DNA of 64,000 nt from Simmondsia chinensis (Eukaryota; Streptophyta; Magnoliopsida; Caryophyllales; Simmondsiaceae). The notes under the pieces are model-generated. The model was given only the letters and a program-made list of their open reading frames with translations, made no database searches and had not been told where the DNA came from. Where the stretch lies: contig JAGTTD010000018.1 of NCBI GenBank assembly GCA_018398585.1, positions 2,859,501 through 2,923,500 on the forward strand, given 5' to 3'. Of the stretch, positions 21,633-33,031 are shown one piece after another (position 1 is the stretch's first letter; each line of letters starts with the position of its first letter). A program made the position numbers and the translations under genes.

Positions 21633-23474
21633 TTAAGAAAAAATTTGAATTATGAGTATTAGAACTTTTTTTATCTTAAATAATGAAACTCTAATTCTGA
21701 TTTTATTTTAAAGAAGTATTATTTATTTTCTTATGTTTTTCTAAAAGCTGAAAATAGATTATTTTGTTATTTAAAATTGCTTTTACGTGTAGATAAGACA
21801 TTTAGGAAGTAGTTTTCCCCCTTTCCCTTGTTTGGCGCGTTTTTTGCATACAGAAAAGGTTTTCCAATAGAAAACTTATTCCCTTAAATAAAGAGAAATG
21901 ACTTCCCTTTCAAAACAGGGGACCATGATTCTCAGTGGCCCAAAAACCTTCGCGGTCGAATCGAAATAAACCAGACTAGACTATAGACATTTAACGTCAC
22001 AACATCGGATAAGAATTAGACCAAATAATTAAAAGCAGCTTAGATGTTACTTTGTTATAATTGCAACAGAATAATTTTAATCAAGTTGAATTATTATATA
22101 ATATTATATAAAAAAATTATCTAGATGCCCTAATATTTTAGCATTTATTACACAGATATTACGATATTTCAGTAACATACAATGATGTACCCTGGAGTTT
22201 AAAAATTTTCTCATGAATCAGGTATCTTTCACCGAAATTTAGAAGAGTAAATGAAAACAACAATCTATATGTATTCTGTATCATAATACGATAATTTCTT
22301 TTGTCTAAAAATACTTACATGATACATTTTTTTTGATAATATATAAGTAATTTTTGTTAGAATATAGACAAACTTTTGATAATATCATCATAACTTATAC
22401 TACACCAATTTTTTAGCAGAATTTTAATAAAAATTCAATAGATTTTAACATAGTATATACACAAGTGATAAAATTTCTTATATATTAAAATGACAGAGTA
22501 TATAGATGGTAAATGCTAAAATTTTAAAATACTTAAGAAATAATTTTCCTATTTTATATAGCTTTGATAGTTAACTTTTTTTTTTTGTTACTTCATATAT
22601 ATTATACTGTTACTTATGTTGTCTTATAATAAGATATAATATTTTTTTTATAAACGTACAAGAAGACATCATCTTGCTCAAAAAAAGAAGAAGACATCAC
22701 AATGGGGAATTAAGTTTTCTTTTAAAACAAACAACGGAAAACCCCACTCGAAATTTATATTTCTTTGGAAAACTTTTTCCGAAGAAAAATCAATTCCTAA
22801 GTTTTATTTTTCCATCAAAACAAACAGAGCCATAGAGAAATTGAATAAAGTGATTTTCTCTATTAAATGGCATTTTTTTATTTAAAATAATATTACCAAA
22901 CATGTTATTTGGGTTCAAATTTTAAGAGACTAGAGCCTGGTTTGATTAAGGGGAAAACTACATTCTAATAAGCGATTTTTCTCTTTTTCATTGTTCGGCA
23001 CGAGTTTTGCTTACGGAAAAGACTTTCCGATGGAAAACCTTTTTCCTCAAATGGGAGGAAAATGACTTCTCTTTCAAAATAGGGGAAGTCATTCCAAGTG
23101 ATCCAATGAAGTTTGAAGATATGCATCGATACAAATATGGATCCAAAATGAACCTAGCAGGATATTAGATCTCTAGAGGCAATAGTGAGGGACAAGAACT
23201 AAACAAAGATAGATTAGTCAGCTTCAAATCCTACAATTAATTTTGTGATTCCATTTGATTCTCGTTCATAACTTATATTTTATATTTAAAATATCTTTCC
23301 TAATTCATGCTATTGTAAATATTATAATTAGTAAATAATATTTGGATCAAACTAAATAATAAACGGAGCCTAAGGTTCCATTTAGGTTGATTATAAAGTG
23401 CTATAACTTCAAGGGAAGTTACCATCGAATATCTTGAGTTTTAACAATTTATCCTTAGATACTCTGACGTCTTG

Positions 23475-23475
<1 letters not shown>

Positions 23476-23512
<37 letters not shown>
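23476..23512. repeat. (TA)n microsatellite
   Basis: About 18 TA units inside the dispersed AT-rich repeat. Confidence 0.9.
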
Positions 23513-23514
<2 letters not shown>

Positions 23515-23898
23515 ATCAGGTGTCCTTTTGTTGAAATTGTATAGATGTTCGTTAGAAAAATGCTAAAAAAAAGCATAATCTCGATACTATATAACTATTT
23601 TGTTAGAATTTGATTATTTTTGGTCAAAAAATGTTGATATGAAACATGAATTTAGCAACTTATAGGTACCTTACATTAAAATTCGGTAAATTTGAATTGT
23701 AATTTGCTTAGTTTTTGGTGAAAATATTAATATAGCTTATATATTTTATTATAATAATGTAGTATATTCGTATTTTTATATAAAATTGGTTAACTTTGTA
23801 TTTTCTACATAAAATTGGTTAATTTTTATAAGAATCTAATTTTAACAGAGGATATCTAAGTATTAAAATATTCAAATATCGAGGTAACTCATTATATA

Positions 23899-24056
23899 TA
23901 TTAGGATATATTAGATTATATTGATTTTATCCTGATATTATTTTGACATTATTCTGATATTATTACGAGAATATTCTGTAATTATTCTTGTACTCTGTAC
24001 TATAAATATATGCCTCAGTAACCCTATTGGGTATGCTCTACTAACTCACATTCTCA
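23899..24056 (+). repeat. Copia copy 1 5' LTR
   Basis: 158 bp, starting TATTAGGATATATTAG and ending CACATTCTCA, with CTATAAATATATG as a TATA-like motif. It matches 28952-29109. Confidence 0.93.
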
Positions 24057-24058
24057 TA

Positions 24059-24070
24059 TGGTATCAGAGC
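24059..24070 (+). promoter_or_regulatory. Copia copy 1 primer-binding site
   Basis: TGGTATCAGAGC, complementary to initiator tRNA-Met, two bases after the 5' LTR. Confidence 0.9.
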
Positions 24071-24646
24071 ATACCAACCCTAACTCAAAAAAAAGGGGGA
24101 TTTTTTTTTCGCATAGTGGCGAAACCCTAACCCCCGTAGCCGCCACCCTCCCCCACCTGGCCCACAGGCGACCTCCCCTCTCTCCCCACCTGGTCGTGTC
24201 GCCTCTCGGCCACTGTTCTGGCCCCGGGCTAGCAGTCGACGGTCGTCGCTCCAGCCGCCATTGTTCGCGTCAACCTCTGCTCGTCGTCCCGTCGCTTGCG
24301 CCACCGGTCATCATTGTTCGCCGGTCGTCCCGATGTCGAACCCCATGGCTGCTACCTCCTCCTCTCCTTCTCTCTCCAGTGTTGACGCCTACCCCCCCTG
24401 TCACCTACACCGATAGCCACTGCTCGGCCACCGGCTTCCCTCGCCCAGCCACCGCTCCGACCATTGCAGCCCACGGCACCTAGGTCGGCCCTCTCTCTTA
24501 CCTGGTTTTAGCCACGGGTTCTCCCTCCCCTCTCTCTCTCCTCCTCTCATGCCGACCCGCCTCTGTCATTCGCTAATATCGGTGCTTTCTCTTCCAGGTA
24601 TAATATTGGTCTCCCCTCACCTTCGTTTAATTTTTTCCAATTTTTC

Positions 24647-24677
<31 letters not shown>

Positions 24678-24740
24678 GCCCCATGTGACTCTCCCTTCCT
24701 CCCTCCTCTATTACAAGTCTGGTTACTATTAAACTAGAAA
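24071..24740 (+). other. Copia leader, C/T-rich, with poly-C run
   Basis: This GC- and pyrimidine-rich leader includes a C-run at about 24649-24677. It resembles the corresponding minus-strand leader of copy 2 at 38710-39500. The long readable frames here reflect composition; the ATG at 24058 overlaps the PBS. Confidence 0.5.
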
Positions 24741-24744
24741 CCCC

Positions 24745-25700
24745 TACTGATTATAGCACATGGCGGGAACAAGTCTCCATGGTTCTTCGTGCCCATCGAC
24801 TTATGGGTTTCGTTAATGGCTCACACCCGTGTCCCCCCGACCAAATTTCAACTCCCACGGGCCACTGTATCCCCAAACCTGATGCTATAACATGGTCTTG
24901 TATAGATCAAAGCATTAGGGCTTGTCTGTCTGCCTCCCTTGCTCGCCCGGTCCTAAATGATGTCATCCACCACCCTACATCTCGAGACATGTGGACAGCC
25001 CAGGCCAAACGTTTTCGCGACCACTCTCTTGCTAAGGAGTTCGACCTACGCTCTCAACTTGTCACCTTACGCAAAGACAATAAATCCATGACGACCTACC
25101 TTACCGAACTCAAAGCCATAGCCGATGATTTAGCAGCCATAGACTCACCGGTCTCTAGCCGTGAGCTCCTCCATTATGCTCTCTTTGGTCTCCCTCCTAT
25201 GTACGCCGCCTTCAACACGTTCACCCCGTCAGTCGTCCCGTGATCTCTCCTTTGAACAATTCAAGACTGCACTGTTAGATGAAGAAGCTGCTCTCGCTCG
25301 CATTCACGCTCGCTCCTCTACAGACCACGGCCATGCACTCTCAGCCGCTCCTCCTCTTGCCGACTCCTTGGGTTCGGGTCGGGGTCGCGGTAGCCGTGGA
25401 CGTAAGGGCTGTGGATGCAACCACAATCGCAATGGGAGCTTCAGGGGTCGTGGTGGGTCACACGGTCAACTGCAACATCCTACTGGTACAGGTATGGTTC
25501 CCACTGGTGGTCTCCCTCTGCATCAACAAGCTTGGGGTCGTAACTCAGGTACGCATTCTCGTCAGCCTCATGATGGTATACTCGGTGCCGATCCATTAGT
25601 CTGTCAGATTTGTCATCAAGCAGGTCATGCTGCCTCTCGCTGTCCTCACCGCTATGTTAATTCTTATCTCTCCCAATCCCTATCGGCCTTGTCTGTCAAT
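24745..25700 (+). pseudogene. Copia gag with CCHC knuckle
   Basis: The gag motif YSTWREQVSMVLRAHRLMGF is followed by DVIHHPTSRDMW and a UBN2-type segment, a Gly/Arg-rich stretch, and CQICHQAGHAASRCPH as the zinc knuckle near 25606-25655. A frameshift lies between 25161 and 25243. Confidence 0.85.
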
Positions 25701-27262
25701 GATTCTGTTGATCCTACATGGTACCCTGACTCCGGGGCGTCTAACCATATGACTTCTAACGCAAGTATTTTAACTAAACACACTGCTTATCGTGGTTCCA
25801 AATTAATTCAAGTTGGCAATGGGTCCCTGTTACCGGTCACTCGTGTTGGTTTTTCAAAAATTCGCACTAACTCTCGCGACCTGTTACTTCCTAATGTTAT
25901 GTTGGTTCCTGGTCTTACATACAACCTATTGTTTATTAAACAATTGTGTCGGGATAATAACTATATTGTGGAGTTCGACTCTTCTTCCTTTTGTGTAAAG
26001 GACAAGGCTACGGGGATGCCCCTCCTCAAGATACGCAGTGAAGGACCCCTTTTTCTCTGCACCCTACTGGACTCATAGCACGGACCGTCCCGGCTGAACT
26101 CTGGCACAGGCGCTTAGGTCATTGAGGAAATTCTATTTTGGATACCTTACGTACCCGTTCTTTGATTTCTTCTGTTTCCGATGCTGGCTCAATAAAACAT
26201 TGTCATACGTGTTGTCTAGGAAAGTCACGTCGTTTACCCTTTTTGCGTGTGTTACATACTACTACTTTGCCTTTGCAATTAATACACTCAGATGTTTGAC
26301 AATCGCCTGTTGTGTCTGAATCTGCTTTTCGATATTATGTGTTATTTATTGATGATTATACACGCTTTACTTGGCTTTATCAGATGCAAAGGAAGGACGA
26401 AGTGTACTCCATCTTTACTGATTTCAAGGTCTTTTTTGAAAACCAGTTCAATCTAAACATTAAATGTTTTCAAAGTGATGGAGGCCATGAGTTCGACAAT
26501 AGGTCCATGGCTAAACTTTGTCGCACTCATGGTATTCACTTCCGCCTCTCTTGTCCTAATACCCCACAACAAAATGGGGTGGCGGAACGCAAGCATCAAC
26601 ATTTAAGTGAAATGGTACGGACCCTACTTTTTTAGGTGCGTCTTCCACCTAAATTTTGGGCTGATACTGCTTGCACTGCTTGTTACATTATAAATCGGTT
26701 ACCTACCCCACTTTTACAAAATCTTTCTCCCTTTGAAAAACTGTTTAAAAAGGCACCTGACTATAATTTTTTTTGGGTCTTTGGGTGTGCATGTTACCCC
26801 AACATCACATCCCATACCCCTCATAAATTGGCCCCACGGTCTGTCCCCTGCGTCTTTATTGGGTATGCAAGTTGTTACAAAGGATATCGCTGTTTAGACC
26901 CCACTACTGGCAGAGTCTATACTAGTCGTCGCATCCATTTTGTTAAGCATTTGTTTCCTTATCCAGATCTCGTGTCTAGTTCGCATGCGCCGCCGACCCA
27001 GATAGTCCTGGACGTTCCCCTCCCGAGTCCGATCTTGACTTACTCCATGCCCACGACCACCCCTATTACTGCTACACGACTTCCGGGTGACTTGGGCTCG
27101 AGTTCTCTCCTGCCCACGCCACCACGGATTCCCATGCTCCCTCTCCCTCCCCACCTTCGGCCATGTTACTTGGCCCCGACAATGCTGTTCCCACCGTTGA
27201 GTCTGGTCCCGTTCGCGACTCCGGGGGCGCCCATCAAGACCCTCACCCTGACCTCACTCTGA
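25701..27262 (+). pseudogene. Copia protease and integrase
   Basis: YPDSGASNHMTSN at about 25726 contains the protease D-S-G. The integrase core follows (YYVLFIDDYTRFTWLY, CFQSDGGHEFDN, TPQQNGVAERKHQH) and the GCACYPN/FIGYA C-terminal motifs. A stop-rich gap at 26078-26312 removes the integrase zinc-binding frame, and a TAG near 26633 splits the core. Confidence 0.85.
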
Positions 27263-28386
27263 CCTCCTTGGATGACCACCCCAAACCTCAGCCTGCCTCC
27301 ACTGCCGTACCCTCCACCTCGAATGTCCACCCCATGCGCACTCGCCTCAAGGACGGGATACGCAAGTCCAAACACATACTGTCTCTTAGCTCTGTGGTTG
27401 TCATACAGGAACCAACATGTTTTTCACAGGCCGTTAAGAATCCTCAGTGGCAGGAAGCCATGGCTGAGGAGTTCAATGCTCTTATTCAAAACCAGACATG
27501 GGACCTAGTTCCTCCATCGGCTTCTCAAAACGTGGTCGGTAGTACTTGGAAGTATAAGGTCAAGTATAAACCTGATGGTTCTGTTGATCGATTCAAGGCC
27601 CGCCTTATCGCTCAAGGTTTCCATCAACGTGAGGGCCTTGACTACTTTGAGACTTTTAGCCCCGTTGTTAAACCCACCACCATCAGGTTCATTCTTGCCC
27701 TTGTTGTAACTCATAGGTGGTTCATTCGCCAACTTGATGTCAAAAATGCGTTTTTACATGGTTTTCTCAAAGAAGAGGTATACATGCGTCAGCCTCCGGG
27801 GTTCGTTCACCCGAAATACCCGTCGCATGTATGCCGCCTGCGCAAAGCTCTCTATGGCCTCAAACAGGCCCCTCGAGCTTGGTTTCATAGTTTTAGTACC
27901 TTCCTCTATGGTCTTGGGTTCTACTGTAGTAAGGCTGATCCCTCCCTATTTCTACACCGCTCCCCCAGCAGTATCGTTTGCCTGCTCTTGTATGTGGACG
28001 ACATTATCCTTACTAGCTCTGACTCCTCTCTACTCAGACGCCTCACTGCTTCTCTCTCCACACAGTTTGCCATGAAAGATCTTGGCCCCCTTCACTACGT
28101 GCTTGGCATAGAGGCCAAACTCACCAAACATGGTCTGTTCCTTTCTCAACACAAATACACTCTGGATCTTTTGAGTAAGCATGACATGCTTGAGGCTAAA
28201 CCTGTGCAAACTCCCTTACCGGCTCGGGTCCAGCTGTCTGTGACTGATGGGTCTCTCTTGCCTGATCCGACCGAGTTTCGCAGTGCGGTAGGTGCCCTCC
28301 AGTACCTCACCATGACCCGTCCAGACATCGCATATGCAGTTAATCGTGTGTCTCAGTTTATGCACTCTCCCACTACTTCCCATTGA
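27163..28386 (+). pseudogene. Copia reverse transcriptase
   Basis: RT motifs: WKYKVKYKPDGSVDRFKARL, QLDVKNAFLHGFLKEEVYMR, ALYGLKQAPRAW and the catalytic LLLYVDDIILTSS. The frame runs 407 codons without a break and ends at a TGA (28384-28386) where the family has Trp. Confidence 0.9.
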
Positions 28387-28389
28387 CAG

Positions 28390-28944
28390 ATGATTAAGCG
28401 CATCCTACGGTACCTTAATCTCACACCCGATCATGGCCTTACCATCGCCCCAGGGTCCTGCACTTCTGTCACGACATATGCTGACGCTGATTGGGGTGGT
28501 TGTCCTGACACTCGTCGCTCTACCACGGGTTTTCCTCTGTTTCTCGGCCCTAATCTCATCTCGTGGTGTGCGAAGAAGCAGCCTACGGTAGCCAAATCTT
28601 CCACTGAGTCCGAATATCGTGCTGTAGCCAAGGTTGTTGCTGAGTATGATTGGATCAAATATCTTATGCGTGACTTAGGTCTTCGCCACACTGGCCCGAT
28701 TCTTGTTTACTGTGATAATGTCTCCGCTACCTACCTGGCTTCCAATCCCATCTCTAATGATCGCAGCAAGCATGTCGATGTCGATTTCCATGATGTTCGT
28801 GAGAAGGTTGTTAAGGGTGATATCCAAATTCGGTACACACCTACTACCAAACAGATTGCTGACATATTCACGAAAGGGTTGGCTACTGATAGCTTCCGCT
28901 TCCATAAAGCCAATCTGTACGAAGGTCCCTCTCGCACAGATTGA
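28390..28944 (+). pseudogene. Copia RNase H
   Basis: In the same frame as RT after one stop. RNase H motifs: YADADWGGCPDTRRST, STESEYRAVAKVVAE, PILVYCDNVSATYLA and HVDVDFHDVREKV. It ends at the TGA before the polypurine tract. Confidence 0.9.
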
Positions 28945-28951
28945 GGGGGCG

Positions 28952-29109
28952 TATTAGGATATATTAGATTATATTGATTTTATCCTGATATTACTCTGAT
29001 ATTATTTTGATATTATTCCGAGAATATTCTGTAATTATTCTTGTACTCTTTACTATAAATATATGCCTCAGCAACCCTATTGGGCATGCCCCACTAACTC
29101 ACATTCTCA
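28952..29109 (+). repeat. Copia copy 1 3' LTR
   Basis: 158-bp partner LTR, right after the G-rich polypurine tract. No exact TSD is seen; the flanks are AT-rich. Confidence 0.93.
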
Positions 29110-29518
29110 CAATATATATTAAAGTTTAGTGTGCCTATATGATGCTGATATATATTCTGTTATCAGGATATCTAAGCGATAATTTTTCTAACTTTAATTA
29201 TAGATATGTTATGCTATAAGAATAAATAGAAGATGTATATATGTAGTCGCTCTTTCAAAAATATATTCTTAAAAGTGAGGTGAAATGCAAAATAATTTGT
29301 AAGTTTAATATGTTTATATTCTATTATAATTATTGATGACAATTTATAACTAAGGGAAACTAATTTAATTAGTTATATTTTAAAAAACAGACAGGTCATA
29401 CATTAATAGAAATGGCAATGGGTCAGATTTGGGTCGAATTTACCTCCATCCAGATTCAACCCAGAAAAAACCAAACCCAACCCAAATCAAGCAAAAAATT
29501 TATTCTATAAAAATTTAA

Positions 29519-30681
29519 GGATAAATTATAAAAAACCTCCCTAACATTTGCTTCAATACTAGAAAACCCCATCAGTTTTAAAAATTTATCACTTTACCCC
29601 GAAATAATTTTGTTTTTGACAATTCTACCCCTTCAAATAAAACAATAAGTATTTTATTTTATTTTTAGGTAGGATTTTATATTTTGAAGAAAAATAGTAA
29701 TTTTTTATATCTTTATAGAAAATAGATTTTTTATATTTATAAAAATTATTATTTTAACTAATTATATAGTAGTAATATTATAATATCAACAAAAAAATTA
29801 TATTTTATCTTATAATATTTTTTATTAAAATTTTAAAAATATGTTTTATCTTCTAAACTTTTAATACTATTACTCTAATTAATTAAAATAATTATTTTTT
29901 TTTAAATACAGAAATTTTCTTAACTCTATTGCGAAAAATATAATTTTTGTTTTAATTTTTGCTTAATAATATAAAACTCTGCTAAAAAAATTAAAAATTT
30001 TAACGGGGAAAGATCCAGTGCTGTGCTTTAAAACATAGCACTGTTAGCAGTGGTTGCTGGGAGAGAGAGAGAGAGAAATTTTTTTTAATTTTAAAATTTA
30101 ATTATTTTTAAAATTATTAAATTTAAGTTATTTATTTAAAATAATTTTAAATTATAAATTTATATTTTAAGTATTTATTAATTAAATTTTTGTTAAAAAT
30201 ATTAAATAATAATAAAAATTTAACAGATATCTAATCAATAAATAGTCAAAATATAAATTTATAATTTAAAATTATAAATTATATTTTGACTATTTATTAA
30301 TTAGATATCTGTTAAATTTTTATTAAAAATATAAAATAACAACAAAAATTCAACCGATATCTAATTAACAAAAAGTCAAAATATAAATTTATAATTTATA
30401 ACAACTAAAATTTAACAGATATATAATTAATAAATAGTCAAATTATAAATTTGTAATTTCAAATTATTTTAGATAAATAACTCAAATTTAATAATTATTA
30501 AAATAATTAAATCTTATAATTTTTAACCCCCACTTCTGAGGGGTAAAATGGTCAAAAAAGTTGCGACAGTGTTAAGTGATAAATTTTTAAAAGTGAGAAA
30601 ATTTTGTAAGTGCTTTTATTTATGAGGAAAATTTTTTATTTTTAAAGCACAATACATGAGGTTTTCTGTAATTTACCCAAA
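29519..30681. repeat. Nested long-TIR MITE-like element
   Basis: The left arm (GATAAATTATAAAAAACCTC..., AAAATTTATCACTT...) returns inverted on the right (AAGTGATAAATTTTT... ...GAGGTTTTCTGTAATTTACC). The arms are AT-rich and over 100 bp; no ORF is seen. Further inverted repeats are stacked inside, including 30199-30335. Confidence 0.6.
30199..30335. repeat. Cruciform-capable AT-rich inverted repeat
   Basis: AACAGATATCTAAT...AATAGTCAAAATATAAAT is followed directly by its near-perfect reverse complement (ATATTTTGACTATTTATTA, ATTAGATATCTGTT), with half-copies at about 30345 and 30415. Confidence 0.8.
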
Positions 30682-31128
30682 ATTCAACCCAAATCCGTAT
30701 CCATCGGGTGAAACGGATATCGACCCAAATCTATAACTCATTTAAACCCTAAAAAAATTATAATTTTATTATTAATATATATAATAGTAATGTAATAATT
30801 GTACCTTAAAAGTCAATATTTAGATTAACCATTACGTCTTTTTTATTTTTTTATTTAATATGTATAAATATAGTACTCTAATATTAGACAATCATTCAAA
30901 AAACTCTTAACCAATAATCTTTATACACTAAATATAATTTCGGGTCGGGTTTGGGTTGGATTTGGTGTCATCTAAATCCAACCTGACCCAAAACTCATTT
31001 ATCATCATCCCCAAATTCAAATCCGTTTAAAATCCATTTTTCACATCCAAATTCATCATAAACGGATCTAACTGGATGGATATCCGATAGATTCAGGTCC
31101 AATTATCATCCATAATGCTAAATATATA

Positions 31129-31351
31129 CAACAATAATAGCAGACCCAGTGTCTCAAGGGCTCCCGCCTAAGCGGGGTCTGGGGGGTTGGATGTACACAG
31201 CCTTACCCCTTCAGGATGTAATCTTACCGAGAGGCTGTTTCCGAAGACTCTCAACCTTATAGGGTTGGTAGCTACTACTCTCGCCCAAAGAATGCTTAAC
31301 TTTGGAGTTCTAATGGATCCGGTGCATTAGTGCCTGATAAATGAACCCTCG
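31129..31351 (-). mobile_element. 5S rRNA-headed SINE, copy g
   Basis: 223 bp, flanked by an exact 16-bp TSD TAATGCTAAATATATA at 31113-31128 and 31352-31367. On the minus strand it starts AGGGTTCATTTATCAGGCAC, then the GCACCGGATCC 5S start and GTTAAGCATTCTTTGGG. The C-box region is deleted; the 3' body and a weak (TTG)n tail follow. Confidence 0.9.
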
Positions 31352-31367
31352 TAATGCTAAATATATA

Positions 31368-32098
31368 ATTATTATAAAGTAAGTTTTCACATCCAATTTT
31401 AGGTAAAATCCATATAATTAAATGAATTCCAGAAAAGCATAAAAAACATAAAATTTTTGGCAGCTTATTTCTATTTTTTTAAATAGGTGAAGTAATAGTA
31501 CAAGGGATCAGGGAATCAAGAACCGAACCTGCTAAATAAAGATCCTGATGCAAATAGGGCCATTAGTTAATAATTTTAGGCATAGTTAGTAAAATACAGT
31601 ATACATAATAAACAAAATTTAATATGTTCCTGTATTATTCGGCTCGATACATAAAATATTTGATCAAAAGTTTGTTGACTTATAAAAATTTATATAAGAT
31701 TACAATGATGTCTCTAACAATTTCTTCTAAAATAATTATAGAGCAGAAATAAATTTAATTTTGTGAATTTTGACCTATATTTGACGGTATTATCTATAGT
31801 AGCTGCAGTAAGAACCACAATGCATAGTACAAAGTAATGTATAAGTCAATAATTTTGAAGTTGAAGCGACAAAGTTAGCAAAATGCAGTATCGATATTTA
31901 ATTTAGGTTTAAGTATGATTAATTTTAACTTTTTTTGCTTTTTATTCGGAAAAAATATGAATACGTGTTATAAAACGAGTATTAAGCGTCTAGCATAAAA
32001 AAAAAGCATATTTTACTATATTTTTGGCAATCATTTGTAAACGTCCTTTTTAAATACAAAAATATGGATATGTGTTTAATACTCCAATTATATGCGTA
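31368..32098. other. AT-rich spacer, no feature
   Basis: Low-complexity AT-rich DNA; I see no gene, RNA or clear repeat edge. Confidence 0.5.
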
Positions 32099-32117
32099 TT
32101 TTACTAACTATGGTTTT

Positions 32118-32214
32118 TTTTTTTTTCAATAATTAGTGACAAAGTCGTGGTATAAAATAGGCAACTTGACTAGGCGAGCCCTGAGACAACCCGAAAAACA
32201 ACGGGGATCAAAAA
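32118..32214 (-). mobile_element. Short poly(A)-tailed retroposon, 97 bp
   Basis: An exact 19-bp TSD TTTTACTAACTATGGTTTT lies at 32099-32117 and 32215-32233. On the minus strand the insert ends in a long A-run (T-run on plus at 32118-32126). A longer relative is at 60133-60290, with shared GACTAGGCGAGCCCTGAG/CGACTAAGTGAGCCTTGAG. It is probably a 5'-truncated SINE or L1 3' end. Confidence 0.8.
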
Positions 32215-32233
32215 TTTTACTAACTATGGTTTT

Positions 32234-33022
32234 AGGAAGCTTTTGATTATTTGATAATTTTGATGGATTGTTATGTTATGAGTTAATCTTTGTAATTTTT
32301 ATTGAAAGAGTTCAATAAATTTACATAGCTCGTCTTTAGGTTATTACTCGAGTATTTACAGAATCAACGAGTATAAGCCGATCCCTCCCAATCTGGCAAT
32401 GTTGGGTATGGTCAACGGGTTAGAGGCACCCTATCCATCATACCACACATCATTGAGGTTTGAGGTTGTGTGTTAAATTTTTAGACTGATTTGCATCAGG
32501 TTCAAAGGACAAAAAAGGCAGCAAGAATAAGACAACAGAAGGAGAAGAAGAGTTGGAGCGCGATAAATCAAGAATAGTAAGATAGAACTGTTAACCATAT
32601 AATACTCCAAATCCTCAAGTCTTTGCACCCTTCAGCCTGCAGTATCTTCCTCCGATCCTGGTTCAGCGACGTTCCTCACAACCAGACAGGAGAGTTTTCA
32701 ATCCTCATGATCCCTGATTCGGAAAAAAAGGTTGCTACACTGTTAGGTTCGCGCCACCTATCATTATGTGTTGACATAGTCTTTATAAGCATTGACCCAT
32801 TTCTGAACATTCTTTTTACTTGGTAAACACATGCAAATACTAATTGACATTAAAATTCTACTATAAATTACCATTAATTTCCAACATTAGACTTAATTAA
32901 AACAATTTCGATTACACAAGAATTAAATTGACATAATTAAAAATACAAGAACTAAAAAATATATGGACTAATAAAGTAAATAACGCTTGAATGTATTAAG
33001 ATAATTTTAGTATAAATATGAA
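32234..33022. other. Spacer without recognised gene
   Basis: Short unconvincing ORFs only, for example 32623-32826, with no motif. Confidence 0.5.
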
Positions 33023-33031
33023 TAAAATATT

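Larger units (their letters stand above)
20291..23893. other. AT-rich spacer with MITE debris
   Basis: No gene is seen. Repeats include GTAGAATC words at 20630-20790, a GTTATTGC/GACAATAATA family at 21060-21520 shared with 12370-12500, GGAAAAC-type patches at 21800-21950, 22730-22830 and 22910-23100 shared with the ELF6 intron near 5600 and 6360, and the 'cacttaggtacc' family from about 22110 and 23400. Confidence 0.5.
23899..29109 (+). mobile_element. Ty1/copia retrotransposon, short-LTR family, copy 1
   Basis: A 5.2-kb element with two 158-bp LTRs (23899-24056 and 28952-29109), which differ by about 10 bases by my count. PBS TGGTATCAGAGC lies at 24059-24070 and the polypurine tract TTGAGGGGGCG ends at 28951. 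The order gag, protease, integrase, RT, RNase H is that of copia, and the gag and very short LTRs suggest the Ale/Retrofit group. Frameshifts near 25200, between 26078 and 26312, and near 27200, plus stops at 26076, about 26633 and 28384, inactivate it. The LTRs start TATTAG where TG is usual. It sits inside a 'cacttaggtacc' repeat. Confidence 0.93.
29402..31112. repeat. hAT-like AT-rich repeat split by a nested element
   Basis: The left end has AATGGCAATGGGTCAG followed by ACCC/CCAAAC-rich sequence; the right end at about 30680-31112 has GGGTCGGGTTTGGGTTGG and ends in GGTCCAATTATCATCCAT, roughly inverted. The middle (29519-30681) is a separate inverted-repeat element. There is no coding content. 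Confidence 0.45.

Noticed and set aside
24058..24483. A Pro/Ser-rich protein starting at the ATG over the primer-binding site
   Set aside because: The ATG overlaps the PBS and the frame is pyrimidine-rich leader with no motif.
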